Shown one piece after another: positions 47,116 through 56,429 of a stretch of 64,000 nt of DNA. The stretch comes from Streptomyces tibetensis. Lineage in GTDB: Bacteria > Actinomycetota > Actinomycetes > Streptomycetales > Streptomycetaceae. The stretch spans positions 1-64,000 of the forward strand of contig NZ_SZVW01000033.1 in the NCBI RefSeq assembly GCF_007655005.1, read 5' to 3'. The notes under the pieces were generated by a model. The model searched no databases. It was not told the origin of the DNA and worked only from the letters and a program-made list of their open reading frames with translations. Position 1 is the first letter of the stretch. Every line of letters starts with the position of its first letter. The translations under genes were made by a program, and so were the position numbers.

Positions 47116-49352
47116 CTCTCGATCAGTGCCTCGGGTCGGATGCGGACACCCTCGGTCCGGCGGGCCGCGGGCAGCAGCGCCCCGCCCCGCTCGCCGAGCA
47201 TCAGCAGCCGGACGACCCGCTCGGCGGCCCGCCCGTCCTCGAACTCGCAGTACCGCTCCCGGAAACCGGAGCGCAGCCGCGCCGCCTCCGCGTCCTGCCA
47301 GGTGCCGGACGCGAACAGCCAGGCCAGCTCCCGGTACGAGCGCGACACATGGCCCGGAGCGTCGGCCGTGATGTCGAAGTAGGCGCCCCGGCTCGCCGCG
47401 AACGCCCCCCAGTCGTCGGCGTGGACGACGATCGGCCGGTCCAGCAGGGCGTAGTCGAACATCAGGGCGGAGTAGTCGGTGACCAGCACGTCGGAGGCGA
47501 GCATCACGTCCTCGACGTGCGGCTCGTCGGTCGCGTCCACCAGCACGCCCCGCCGGTGCAGGTCGGACAGGCCGAGGCCCCGCGCGACGCCCACCGCGAG
47601 CGTGGGGTGCAGACGGACGACCAGCGTGTGCCCGGGGCCCAGGTCCGCGGCGAAGCGGGCGAGGTCGAAGCGGTCGACATGGCCGCCCCGCCGGTAGTCG
47701 CGCCGGGTCGGCGCGTACAGCACGACCGTGTGGTCGGCGGGGATGCCGAGCCGCTCGCGCACCTCCCGGCCCCGCCCGGGCTCCGCGCCGACCAGCACGT
47801 CGTTGCGCGGGCTGCCGGTCCGCAGCGAGGTGAAGTGGCACGGGTACGCCCGCTCCCAGGCCCGCTCCGCATGCAGCCCCGCGACCAGGCTGTAGTCCCA
47901 GCGGTCCGCCCGGCGCAGCATCTGCGGCACGTCGAAGCCGTGCCGGGCGCCCGGCTTGGCCAGCAGGTCGGCGCCCATGTACTTCAGCGGGCTGCCCTGG
48001 TGGGTGTGGATGTGGACGCTGCCCGGCCGCTTGGCCACGGTGCCGGGCCAGTTGACGTTGTTCACCCAGTACGTGGCCCGCGCCATGACCTCGTGGTAGC
48101 GCCGCGAACCCGGCGTCACATGGTCGACGCCGGACGGCAGCGCGTCCACCGCGTCCTCCCGGACCACCCACACGCCCCGGATGTGCGGGGCGAGCTCGCG
48201 CGCCTTCTCGTGGATCGCGGCCGGGTCACCGGTCACGCCACGGTGGTGGGTCGCGGAGTAGACGGCGAGGTGCGGGTCGAGGGGGCGCTTCGACTGGGCC
48301 GCGTACCAGCCGCGCAGGGCCGTCTCCGACGCCCTCTTCGCCACCCTCCGCTGCCCGCCCAGGGCGGCAGCGCGCAGGTCCCGCAGCCCGCGCGCCGCCG
48401 CGTACGACGCGTAGGGCGCCGAGGCCAGCAGCCGCATCTCCGCCCCGCGCCAGCCGTCCGGCAGGGGGAAGCCGCCCTCGGGGAGGTGACGGCGGTGGAA
48501 GGAGCGGATCTCTCGGTAGAAGTCGCCCCGGTCGGCGGGCCGCACCCGGTCCTCGCGGGCCAGCACGAACAGCATGTGGTCCAGGGCCCGTTCCAGCAGC
48601 AGCGGCCGCGCCCAGTCGAGGTCGGGGCGCTGCTCCAGGAACGCGAACAGGCCCTCGTACTGCGCGAAGATGTCGAAGTGCCGGCGCCCGGGCGTCTTGG
48701 TGATCGCGCCCTGCCGGCGCTGGCGGTACTCCACGCCGATCCGGTCCAGGCAGGCGATGCGCTCGGCCAGCACCATCGACCGGTAGGTGACCGGCGCGTC
48801 CTCGTACAGCCCCGCCGCGTACCGAAGGCCGTGCTCCTGGAAGAACGACCGCCGGTAGGCCTTGTTCCAGGCGACCAGGAAGAGATTCAGATACTGCGGG
48901 CTCTGCCGGATGCCGAACGTCTCCAAGCCCGCCGCGGCCAGGAGGTCCGCCGCCTCGCTGCGCCCGCCCCGTCCCCACCAGTGGGTGCGCACATGGTCGA
49001 AGACCAGGATGTCCGGGTCGCCGGTCGCCGCCAGCCGGGCGGCGACGGCGGCCAGCAGGCCCGGCGTGTAGGCGTCGTCGCTGTCCAGGAACAGCACGTA
49101 GTCGCCGGCCGCCTGCGCGAGGCCCGCGTTACGGGCCCCGCCGAGGCCCACGTTCTCCGGCAGGTGCAGCACCCGCAGCCGGTCGTCGCGGGCGGCGTAC
49201 TCGTCGAGGATCGCCCCGCTGCCGTCGGGCGAGCGGTCGTCCACGGCGATCACCTCGAAGTCGCCGTAGGACTGGCCTAGCACCGAGTCGAGACACTCGC
49301 GCAGGAAGCCCTGCACCTTGTAGACGGGGACGATGATGCTGAAGCGGGGCAC
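47112..49352 (-). CDS. GT2 / TagF-type glycerophosphotransferase fusion
   Basis: 746 aa. An intact N-terminal GT2 domain: RFSIIVPVYKVQGFLRECLD, VDDRSPDGS, ENVGLGGARNAGL and FLDSDDA (residues about 93-99). The C-terminal TagF-type domain (about 365-715) has HTHQGSPLKYMG, YAPTRRDY and TDYSALMFDYALLDRPIVVH. The His motif is HQGSPLK rather than HGTPLK and YAPTH has become YAPTR, so it is the most divergent of the four TagF-type domains. GTG start at 49352; only 8 bp follow the upstream sister gene. Likely transfers both a sugar and an alditol-phosphate unit. Confidence 0.88.
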   Translation of the reverse strand: MPRFSIIVPVYKVQGFLRECLDSVLGQSYGDFEVIAVDDRSPDGSGAILDEYAARDDRLRVLHLPENVGLGGARNAGLAQAAGDYVLFLDSDDAYTPGLLAAVAARLAATGDPDILVFDHVRTHWWGRGGRSEAADLLAAAGLETFGIRQSPQYLNLFLVAWNKAYRRSFFQEHGLRYAAGLYEDAPVTYRSMVLAERIACLDRIGVEYRQRRQGAITKTPGRRHFDIFAQYEGLFAFLEQRPDLDWARPLLLERALDHMLFVLAREDRVRPADRGDFYREIRSFHRRHLPEGGFPLPDGWRGAEMRLLASAPYASYAAARGLRDLRAAALGGQRRVAKRASETALRGWYAAQSKRPLDPHLAVYSATHHRGVTGDPAAIHEKARELAPHIRGVWVVREDAVDALPSGVDHVTPGSRRYHEVMARATYWVNNVNWPGTVAKRPGSVHIHTHQGSPLKYMGADLLAKPGARHGFDVPQMLRRADRWDYSLVAGLHAERAWERAYPCHFTSLRTGSPRNDVLVGAEPGRGREVRERLGIPADHTVVLYAPTRRDYRRGGHVDRFDLARFAADLGPGHTLVVRLHPTLAVGVARGLGLSDLHRRGVLVDATDEPHVEDVMLASDVLVTDYSALMFDYALLDRPIVVHADDWGAFAASRGAYFDITADAPGHVSRSYRELAWLFASGTWQDAEAARLRSGFRERYCEFEDGRAAERVVRLLMLGERGGALLPAARRTEGVRIRPEALIER

Positions 49353-49360
49353 TTCTTCGG

Positions 49361-51559
49361 TCAGCTCCTCACGAGGGTGGCGGCGGGGGCCGGGACGCGC
49401 TCCGCGAGCGGGACCACGGGCGGGATCGACTCGGGCGGCTCACCCAGCAGCACCCTGCGCACCACGCGCTCGGCGGCCCGCCCGTCGTCGAACTGGCAGA
49501 AGCGCTCACGGAACACGGCCCGCAGGGACGCGGCGGACTCGTCCGCCCAGGAGCCGTCGCGGAAGACGGCCGCCAGCTCCTCGGGCGTCTGCGCGACCCG
49601 GCCGGGCGGGAGCTCCATCAGGTCGAAGTAGACGCCCCGGGTCTCCCGGTAGACGTCCCAGTCGTCGGCGTACACGACGATCGGCCGGTCCAGGTTGGCG
49701 TAGTCGAACATGATCGACGAGTAGTCCGTGATCAGCGCGTCCGCGGCCAGGCACACGTCCTCCGACGAGCGGTGCCCGGTGACGTCGATGATCCGCCCGC
49801 CGCCCCTGCTCGGCCCCTGGTCGTAGAAGTAGTGGGCGCGCAGCAGCACCACGTACTCGTCGCCGATCGCCTCGCAGAACTCCGCGAGGTCCAGGGCCGT
49901 CTCGAAACCGGTGGCGTAGTCGCGGTGGGTGGGCGCGTACAGCAGGGCCTTCTTGCCGTCGGGGACGCCCAGTTCCTTGCGGACGCGGGCCACGTCCTCG
50001 GCGGACGCCGTGCAGTACACGTCGTTGCGCGGATAGCCGAACTCGAGCGTCTCGTGCGTGCTCGGGAACGCCCGCTCCCACATCTCGGTGGAGTGCCGGT
50101 TGGAGGTCAGGTTGTAGTCCCAGCGGTCCACCCGGGCCAGCAGCCTGGCGATGCTGCCGGTCGCCGCGGCCACCACGGGGTACGTCGCCTGGTCGGCGCC
50201 CATCGTCTTCAGCGGGGTGCCGTGCTGGGTCTGGAGGTGGACGCTGCCGGGGCGCTTGACCACGGCGTCCGCGAAGTTGGCGTTGTTGACCAGGTACTTC
50301 GCGCGGGCGAGCACCTGCCAGTACTTCCGGCTGCCGATCACCGCGTACTCCACGTCCGGCGGCACGCTGCCCACCGCGTCCGGCTCCACCAGGAACACCG
50401 CGCGCAGGTGCGGCGCGAGTGCGCGGGCCTTGGCGTGGATCGCGGCCGGGTTGCAGACGTAGCCGCGCCCCCAGTACGCGCAGTACACGACGAGGTTCTT
50501 GTCGAGGGGGAGGCGCAGGCCGAGCGCGTAGCGCAGCCGGGTGCGCAGTCCCCGTGGGCGGGGGAGCAGCGCGGCGGCCCGGGACGCCGTCCGGTTGGCG
50601 GCGCGCAGGGCGCGGAACGCCGGGTACGACCCGGAGGCGAGCAGCCGGTGCTGGACGCCGAGGCTGCCGCCGGGCGTCCGGTGACCGGCCGGGCGGTGCC
50701 GCCGGTAGAGCGCGCTCGCCCGCCGGAAGAAGTCCCGGCGTCCGGACGTCAGCCGCCGGGGGTGGGCGGCCGTCTTCAGTACGGCGGCGAAGAGCTGCTC
50801 GAACAGCGGCGACAGCCGCTCCACCGAAAGCCCCTGCTCCGCGGCCCGCGCCAGCACCAGCTCGCACTGGTCGAGCAGTTCGGTGTGGTGCTCGCCCGGC
50901 AGAGCGAGCCGGTTGCCCTGCCGGCGCAGCAGGTGCCGGACGACGACCGCGCGCAGCACCGCCACCCGCTCCGCCCGCAGGGTGACCAGCCCGCCGAAGC
51001 CGATGTCGGTGTAGTGCTCCCCGGGGAAGGCGAGGTTCTGCTCGACGAGGAAGGCCCGCCGGTAGAGCGCGCTCCACGCGGGGAGCGCCACGCCCGTCAG
51101 CCGCGGGGCCCGGTCCGGGGGGAAGGCCCCGTCCGGCGTCCTGGCCAGCAGGGGCGCGGCAGGGTTGGTCGGCTCGCCCTCCCACCAGGGGGTGCGCTCG
51201 TGCTCGACATACAGGACGTCCACCTCGCCGGTCTCCTCCAGCCGGGCGTCCAGTGCCGCCAGCGCGCCCGGGACCAGGACGTCGTCGCCGTCGAGGAACA
51301 GCACATGGCCGCCCACGGCCGCCCGCAGCCCGGTGTTGCGCGCCCCGGCCAGCCCGTCCGACGGCGGCGAGTGCACCGGCGTCACCCGGGAGTCCCGCTC
51401 GGCGTATCCGGCGACGACGTCCGCCGCCGGTGCGTCGGGCGCGTCGCACACCGGGATCAGCTCGAAGTCGCCGAACGACTGGGCGAGGACGGAGTCCAGC
51501 GCCAGGGACAGCCGGCCCGCGACCCCATGGGACGGGACGACGATGCTGAAGCGGGGCAT
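49361..51559 (-). CDS. GT2 / TagF-type glycerophosphotransferase fusion
   Basis: 732 aa. GT2 domain: RFSIVVPSHGVAGRLSLALD, then VCDAPDAP where sister proteins have VDDCSP, and FLDGDDV with an intact acidic cluster. The TagF-type domain is canonical: CNPAAIHAKARALAPHLRAV, TQHGTPLKTMG, YAPTHRDY, TDYSSIMFDYANLDRPIVVY. It closely resembles the protein at 31870-34071 in this half. The ATG at 51559 gives the conserved MPRFSIVVPS start; further upstream sequence in frame is low complexity. Confidence 0.88.
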   Translation of the reverse strand: MPRFSIVVPSHGVAGRLSLALDSVLAQSFGDFELIPVCDAPDAPAADVVAGYAERDSRVTPVHSPPSDGLAGARNTGLRAAVGGHVLFLDGDDVLVPGALAALDARLEETGEVDVLYVEHERTPWWEGEPTNPAAPLLARTPDGAFPPDRAPRLTGVALPAWSALYRRAFLVEQNLAFPGEHYTDIGFGGLVTLRAERVAVLRAVVVRHLLRRQGNRLALPGEHHTELLDQCELVLARAAEQGLSVERLSPLFEQLFAAVLKTAAHPRRLTSGRRDFFRRASALYRRHRPAGHRTPGGSLGVQHRLLASGSYPAFRALRAANRTASRAAALLPRPRGLRTRLRYALGLRLPLDKNLVVYCAYWGRGYVCNPAAIHAKARALAPHLRAVFLVEPDAVGSVPPDVEYAVIGSRKYWQVLARAKYLVNNANFADAVVKRPGSVHLQTQHGTPLKTMGADQATYPVVAAATGSIARLLARVDRWDYNLTSNRHSTEMWERAFPSTHETLEFGYPRNDVYCTASAEDVARVRKELGVPDGKKALLYAPTHRDYATGFETALDLAEFCEAIGDEYVVLLRAHYFYDQGPSRGGGRIIDVTGHRSSEDVCLAADALITDYSSIMFDYANLDRPIVVYADDWDVYRETRGVYFDLMELPPGRVAQTPEELAAVFRDGSWADESAASLRAVFRERFCQFDDGRAAERVVRRVLLGEPPESIPPVVPLAERVPAPAATLVRS

Positions 51560-51722
51560 GTGGCTCTTTCTGTCGGGAGGCGGATCTGTCGGGGCGGGGC
51601 GGGGCGGGGTCACACGGGTCGCGGTCGTCCCGGACGCCCCGACGGGCGCCAGGAGGACGGCCGGGACGGCGTCGGCCGCGACGGGCTGGAGGGCATGCGG
51701 ATTCCCCGGGTGCGAACCGTGG

Positions 51723-53996
51723 TCAGAGGCTGTCGGTGACGGCGTGGGGACCTGCCGGCAACGGCACCGTGGTGAGCGGCTCACGTGTCAGCGAGGCCGC
51801 CGCCGAGGGCACCGGGCGGCGCTTGCCGAGCGGCACGACCGGCGGCAGCTCCGACTCCCCGAGCACGACCCGGCGCACCACCCGCTCGGCGGCCCGCCCG
51901 TCGTCGTAGGTGCAGAACCGCTCGCGGAACGCCGCCCGCAGCTGGGTCGAGCGGGAGCCGCGCCAGTGGCCGGTGGCGAAGATGTCGATCAGTTCGTCCT
52001 CGCCGCGGGCGACCGCGCCCGGCGGGACCTCGCGCAGGTCGAAGTAGGTGCCGCGGGCCGCGTCGTACGCCTCCCAGTCGTCGGCGTGGACGACGATCGG
52101 CCGGTCCAGGTTGGCGTAGTCGAACATCAGCGACGAGTAGTCCGTGACCAGGGCGTCCGACGCCAGGCACAGCGACTCGATGCTCGGGTGGCCGGAGACG
52201 TCGACGACCCGGCCGCAGGTGCGGGTCAGCGCGGTGTCGTAGGCGTGGTGGGCGCGGGCCAGGACGACGAAACGCGGGCCGAGGCGGCGCACGATCCGAT
52301 GGAGGTCGAGGGGGCGGCGCTGGGAGCGGCGGTAGTCGCGGTGGGTCGGCGCGTACAGGATCGCCACCGCGCCCCGCGGGATGCCCAGCGAGGCGCGCAG
52401 CCGGGCCACGTCCGCCGGGGTCGACGTCCGGAACACGTCGTTGCGGGGGTAGCCGTACTCCAGCGTGGTGTAGCGGCCGGGGTGGACGCGCTCGTTCGTC
52501 AGGGTGGTGTGGCGGTTGGCGGACAGCACGTAGTCCCACCGGTCGACGTCCTTCAGCAGCCGTGCGAAGTCACGGCCGCGGGCCGCCGCGGGGCGCTCCT
52601 GGAGGTCGAGGCCGATGTGGCCGAGCGGGGTGCCGTGCCCGGTCTGGATCAGGACCTGGCCCCGGCGCTTGGCCAGCCGGTCGTCGAAGCCGGTGTTGCT
52701 GACCAGGTAGCGGGAGCGGGCGAGCGCCGTCCAGTAGGCGGCCGTACCGGGGACGATGCGGCGCGGCCCGGGCGGGATCGTGTGGTGGTGCTCGCGGTGG
52801 GCGATCCACGCCGTGCGGACGTGCGGCGCGAGGTCGCGGAACGCGGCCTCCAGCGCGCCCGGGTTGCAGCCGTGGCCGCGGCCGTCGTAGGCGGCGAAGA
52901 CGGCGCGGTCGGCGCGCAGCGGCAGGCAGCGCTGCACCCGGTAGTGCGTCCTGAGGGCGGCCGACCGCAGGCCCCGCAGCAGCTTCCCGGTGGTCCGGGC
53001 GGTGGCGCGGCGCAGGGCCGACGCCAGCTGGAGGGTGCGGTAGGTGCGGTGCAGGCCGAAGCGGATCAGGACGTGGTGGATCCGGCAGCGCATCGGCCCG
53101 GGGACGCCGGGAGTGCGGTAGCGGCGGTAGTGGGCGCGGGCCCGGCGCAGGAAGTCCGCGCGTGAGCCCCGGGGCAGCCGGTCCCGCCGGGAGTACACGA
53201 TCGCCAGGTGGTGCACCATGCGGCGGAACAACACCGGCCGCCACCGGTCCAGTTCGGGGCGCTCGTCGAGATACGCGAAGACCCGGTCGTACTGCTCGAA
53301 GACGTCGAAGTGCCGCTCGCTGGTGGTGCGCAGGATGCTGCCCTGCCGTCGCTGCCGGTAGTGCACACAGACCCGGTCGAGGGTCGCGATCGACTCGGCG
53401 GTCATCAGCACCGGGTACGTCCAGGGCGTGTCCTCGTAGACGCCGGGCGGGAAGACGAAACCCCCCTTCTCGACGAACTCCCGCCGGTAGGCCTTGTTCC
53501 AGGCGACCATCAGCAGCCGCAGCAGCCCCGGCCGGTCCTCCAGGCGGAACGGCGCCGGGCCCTGCTCGGTCAGATGCAGGGCCGCCTGGTTGCGGATCGC
53601 CTCCCCCGTCCAGTAGGTGCGCGCGTAGTCGAAGACCAGCACGTCCGGCTCGCCCGTCTCCTTCAGCCGGTCGGCGATCGACCGCAACGCGTCGGGCGTG
53701 AGGGTGTCGTCGCTGTCCAGGAACAGCAGGTAGTCGCCGTTCGCGTGCGCCACACCGGCGTTTCTCGCGCGGCCCAGGCCCACGTTCTCCGGCAGGTGGA
53801 CGGGGCGTACGCGCGTGTCGCGAGCGGCGAACTCGTCGATGATCGCGCCGCACGCGTCCGGCGAGCAGTCGTCGACGACGATCAGTTCCAGATCGGGACA
53901 GGACTGGGAGAGCACCGATTCGAGGCACTCGTGCAGGTACGCCTGAACCTGGTACGCGGGGACAATGACACTGAACCTGGGCAAGAGGCCATCCAT
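51723..53996 (-). CDS. GT2 / TagF-type glycerophosphotransferase fusion
   Basis: 757 aa, first gene of the 53996-to-43643 minus-strand run. GT2 domain intact: RFSVIVPAYQVQAYLHECLE, VDDCSPDACG, ENVGLGRARNAGV and FLDSDDT. TagF-type domain: TGHGTPLGHIG (Lys of HGTPLK replaced by Gly), YAPTHRDY, TDYSSLMFDYANLDRPIVVH. ATG at 53996. The 130 bp upstream (53997-54126) separates it from the sugar ABC genes, which run the same way, and may hold the operon promoter; no clear -35/-10 seen. Confidence 0.88.
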   Translation of the reverse strand: MDGLLPRFSVIVPAYQVQAYLHECLESVLSQSCPDLELIVVDDCSPDACGAIIDEFAARDTRVRPVHLPENVGLGRARNAGVAHANGDYLLFLDSDDTLTPDALRSIADRLKETGEPDVLVFDYARTYWTGEAIRNQAALHLTEQGPAPFRLEDRPGLLRLLMVAWNKAYRREFVEKGGFVFPPGVYEDTPWTYPVLMTAESIATLDRVCVHYRQRRQGSILRTTSERHFDVFEQYDRVFAYLDERPELDRWRPVLFRRMVHHLAIVYSRRDRLPRGSRADFLRRARAHYRRYRTPGVPGPMRCRIHHVLIRFGLHRTYRTLQLASALRRATARTTGKLLRGLRSAALRTHYRVQRCLPLRADRAVFAAYDGRGHGCNPGALEAAFRDLAPHVRTAWIAHREHHHTIPPGPRRIVPGTAAYWTALARSRYLVSNTGFDDRLAKRRGQVLIQTGHGTPLGHIGLDLQERPAAARGRDFARLLKDVDRWDYVLSANRHTTLTNERVHPGRYTTLEYGYPRNDVFRTSTPADVARLRASLGIPRGAVAILYAPTHRDYRRSQRRPLDLHRIVRRLGPRFVVLARAHHAYDTALTRTCGRVVDVSGHPSIESLCLASDALVTDYSSLMFDYANLDRPIVVHADDWEAYDAARGTYFDLREVPPGAVARGEDELIDIFATGHWRGSRSTQLRAAFRERFCTYDDGRAAERVVRRVVLGESELPPVVPLGKRRPVPSAAASLTREPLTTVPLPAGPHAVTDSL

Positions 53997-54126
53997 CGGT
54001 CGGCGCGGGCGTTCGGCCCGGGAACGGCCGATGGGCCGACTTGGTTACGGTCGCTACGGCATCCGGGGGAACGCGGAAGGGGCGGGCCGCCCCCGGCCCA
54101 CCCCTTCGACTACCGTGCTCTGATCG

Positions 54127-54987
54127 CTACTTGACCGCGCCCGCCATCACGCCGGACACGAACTGCCGCTGGAACGCGAAGAAGACGGCCAGCGGGATCA
54201 CCATCGAGATGAACGCGCCGGGTGCCAGCACGTCGATGTTGTTGCCGAACTGCCGTACCTGGGTCTGCAATGCGACCGTGATCGGCTGGCTCCCGGAGTC
54301 CGAGAAGATCAGCGCGACCAGCAGGTCGTTCCACACCCACAGGAACTGGAAGATGCCGAGGGCCGCGATCGCCGGGGCGCCGAGCGGCATCACGACACGG
54401 AAGAACAGGCGCAGTTCACCCGCCCCGTCCAGGCGTGCCGCCTCCAGCAGCTCCCTCGGGATCTCCGCGAAGAAGTTCCGCAGCAGGAACACCGCGAACG
54501 GCAGTCCGAAGCCGACGTGGAAGAGCACCACGCCGAGCACCGAGCCGAAGATGCCGATCTTGCCGAAGAGTTCGGCGATCGGGATCAGCGCCACCTGCAC
54601 GGGTACGACCAGCAGGCCGACCACGCCCAGGAACCACCAGTCCCGGCCGGGGAACTCCATCCAGGCGAAGGCGTAGCCCGCGAGCGAGCCGATGACCACG
54701 ACCAGCAGGGTCGCCGGTACCGTGATCCACACCGTGTTCAGCAGGGAGCTGGTGATGTCCTCGTTCTGCAGCAGCTTCGAGTAGCTGTCGAAGGTGATCT
54801 GCGAGGGCTCGGTGAACACCTTCCACCAGCCGCTCGCCGCGATGTCCTCGGGCGCGCGGAGGCTGGACACCAGCAGCCCGATGGTCGGCACCAGCCAGAA
54901 CAGTCCGACGACGATGAGGAACACCCGCAGCAGCCCGCCGCCGACCCCCTCGGCGAGCCGCGATCCCAGCGACTGCTTGGCCTTCAT
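54127..54987 (-). CDS. Sugar ABC transporter permease, MalG type
   Basis: 286 aa, six membrane segments and the EAA loop EAARLDGAGELRLFFRVVMP typical of carbohydrate-uptake (CUT1) permeases. Works with the MalF-type permease and the lipoprotein encoded upstream. Its ATG at 54987 overlaps the stop of a small 32-codon frame created by a duplication; a GGGAGG ribosome-binding site lies inside the duplicated 35 bp. Imported sugar unknown. Confidence 0.92.
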   Translation of the reverse strand: MKAKQSLGSRLAEGVGGGLLRVFLIVVGLFWLVPTIGLLVSSLRAPEDIAASGWWKVFTEPSQITFDSYSKLLQNEDITSSLLNTVWITVPATLLVVVIGSLAGYAFAWMEFPGRDWWFLGVVGLLVVPVQVALIPIAELFGKIGIFGSVLGVVLFHVGFGLPFAVFLLRNFFAEIPRELLEAARLDGAGELRLFFRVVMPLGAPAIAALGIFQFLWVWNDLLVALIFSDSGSQPITVALQTQVRQFGNNIDVLAPGAFISMVIPLAVFFAFQRQFVSGVMAGAVK

Positions 54988-55112
54988 CGCCGCACCTCCC
55001 GCCTGAGCCGACGCACGGTACTGTGCCTTCCCGGGGGACGACCCCCGGACCCCCGGCCGGGGGAGGACCGGGCCGCTTTCATCGCCGCACCTCCCGCCTG
55101 AGCCGACGCACG
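54983..55112 (-). repeat. 35-bp direct repeat flanking a 60-bp palindromic element
   Basis: The same 35 bases occur at 54983-55017 and 55078-55112. Each copy carries the end of the MalF coding sequence and a GGGAGG site with an ATG. The 60 bp between them (55018-55077) contain CCGGGGG-ACGA-CCCCCGG and CCCCCGGCCGGGGG, two strong G/C palindromes like those of Streptomyces repetitive elements. A duplication that came with insertion of this element explains the layout. Confidence 0.85.
54984..55082 (-). CDS. Duplication-derived 32-codon ORF between permease genes
   Basis: Starts with an ATG that overlaps the malF-type stop (ATGA at 55079-55082) and stops in a TGA that overlaps the malG-type ATG (ATGA at 54984-54987). 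The peptide is basic and ends in RRLRREVRR, the same nine residues that end the MalF-type protein. It has its own GGGAGG site. It probably serves to keep the two permease genes translationally coupled after the duplication; a function of the peptide itself is doubtful. Confidence 0.45.
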   Translation of the reverse strand: MKAARSSPGRGSGGRPPGRHSTVRRLRREVRR

Positions 55113-56425
55113 TTGAACCACATCACCGGGATGACCAGCAGCAGCAGGAACACCGAGATGGCGCTGGCGATGCCCGGCTGGTCCTCGGAGAAGCCCTTGC
55201 GGTACAGCTCCAGGGCGAGGACGTTCGCGTCGTCCTGCGAGGAGCCCGGAGCGATGATGAAGACCAGGTCGAAGATCTTCAGCACGTTGATCATCAGGGT
55301 GACGGCGACGACCGCGAGGACCGGCGCCAGCAGCGGCACCGTGACGCGTCTGAACACCTGCCACTCGCTCGCGCCGTCGACCCGGGCCGCCTCCAGCAGC
55401 TCCCGGGGCACGCTCGCGAGGCCGGCCGCGATCAGCACCATCGCGAAGCCCGCCCACATCCAGATGTACGAGCCGATGATGGCCGGGGTGACCAGGGACG
55501 GGCCGAGCCAGTCCAGGCCGTTGTACGGTTCCTTGAAGTTGTTCGCCGGGAGCCGGAGCCGGGCCCCGTCGGCCGAGGCGGGCAGTGTGAAGGTGCCGTC
55601 GCCCGCGGCCGTCGTCGACGCCACGACCTTGCCGTCCTTCACCGCCTCGACCCGCATGCCGGCATAGCCCAGTTCGGACGGGTCGACGCGGTTGAGTGCG
55701 CCGACGCCCTTGCCGCGTGTGAAGTCCTGCCAGGTCGTGCCCGTGACCTTGTCCGGCTCGGGCTTCGGCGCCACTGCGGCCTTCGCGCCGTCGGGCATCT
55801 GATCGGGCGCCACACCCACCAGGGGCAGCGAGACCGCCTCGCCCGTGCGGACGGGCGACGTGGTGATGAACGCGCCCCCGCCGGCCGGCTTCAGCGGCGA
55901 CTCGCGGCCCGGGTGGGCCTTCGGGAACGCCGAGGCCTGGGCGAACGTGTCGTGCACGCCCACCCACACCGCGTTCGCGACGCCCTTGTCCGGGTCCTGG
56001 TCGTACACCAGGCGGAAGATGATGCCCGCCGCCAGCATCGAGATCGCCATCGGCATGAAGACGACCAGCTTGAACGCCGTACCCCAGCGCACCCGTTCGG
56101 TCAGCACCGCGAAGATCAGGCCGAGCGCGGTCGCGATCGTCGGCGCGAACACCACCCAGATGATGTTGTTCTTCAGCGCGGTGCGGATGCCCTCGTCGGT
56201 GAAGAGGGCCTTGTAGTTGTCTATTCCGGCGAAGCCGTCACCGGACTGGTCGTAGAAGCTGCGCACGACCGAGTACCCGATCGGGTACACCACGAGCGCG
56301 CCGAGCAGGACGAGCGCGGGCAGCAGGAACAGCGCCGCGACGGTCCTGCGGGTACCGGTCACACTCTTGCGCGACTTGGGAGCGGCAGGGGGCTTGGTGC
56401 CCCCTGCCGCCGAAACCGACGTCAT
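55079..56425 (-). CDS. Sugar ABC transporter permease, MalF type, with a large external loop
   Basis: 448 aa, longer than the usual 290-320. Six membrane segments and the EAA loop EAARVDGASEWQVFRRVTVP. Between two of them, at about residues 145-305, lies an extracytoplasmic insertion that includes a beta-sandwich-like stretch (MRVEAVKDGKVVASTTAAGD). E. coli MalF also has a large periplasmic loop that contacts the binding protein, so a similar role is plausible. The ATG at 56425 follows the lipoprotein gene by 4 bp. Confidence 0.9.
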   Translation of the reverse strand: MTSVSAAGGTKPPAAPKSRKSVTGTRRTVAALFLLPALVLLGALVVYPIGYSVVRSFYDQSGDGFAGIDNYKALFTDEGIRTALKNNIIWVVFAPTIATALGLIFAVLTERVRWGTAFKLVVFMPMAISMLAAGIIFRLVYDQDPDKGVANAVWVGVHDTFAQASAFPKAHPGRESPLKPAGGGAFITTSPVRTGEAVSLPLVGVAPDQMPDGAKAAVAPKPEPDKVTGTTWQDFTRGKGVGALNRVDPSELGYAGMRVEAVKDGKVVASTTAAGDGTFTLPASADGARLRLPANNFKEPYNGLDWLGPSLVTPAIIGSYIWMWAGFAMVLIAAGLASVPRELLEAARVDGASEWQVFRRVTVPLLAPVLAVVAVTLMINVLKIFDLVFIIAPGSSQDDANVLALELYRKGFSEDQPGIASAISVFLLLLVIPVMWFNVRRLRREVRR

Positions 56426-56429
56426 GACG

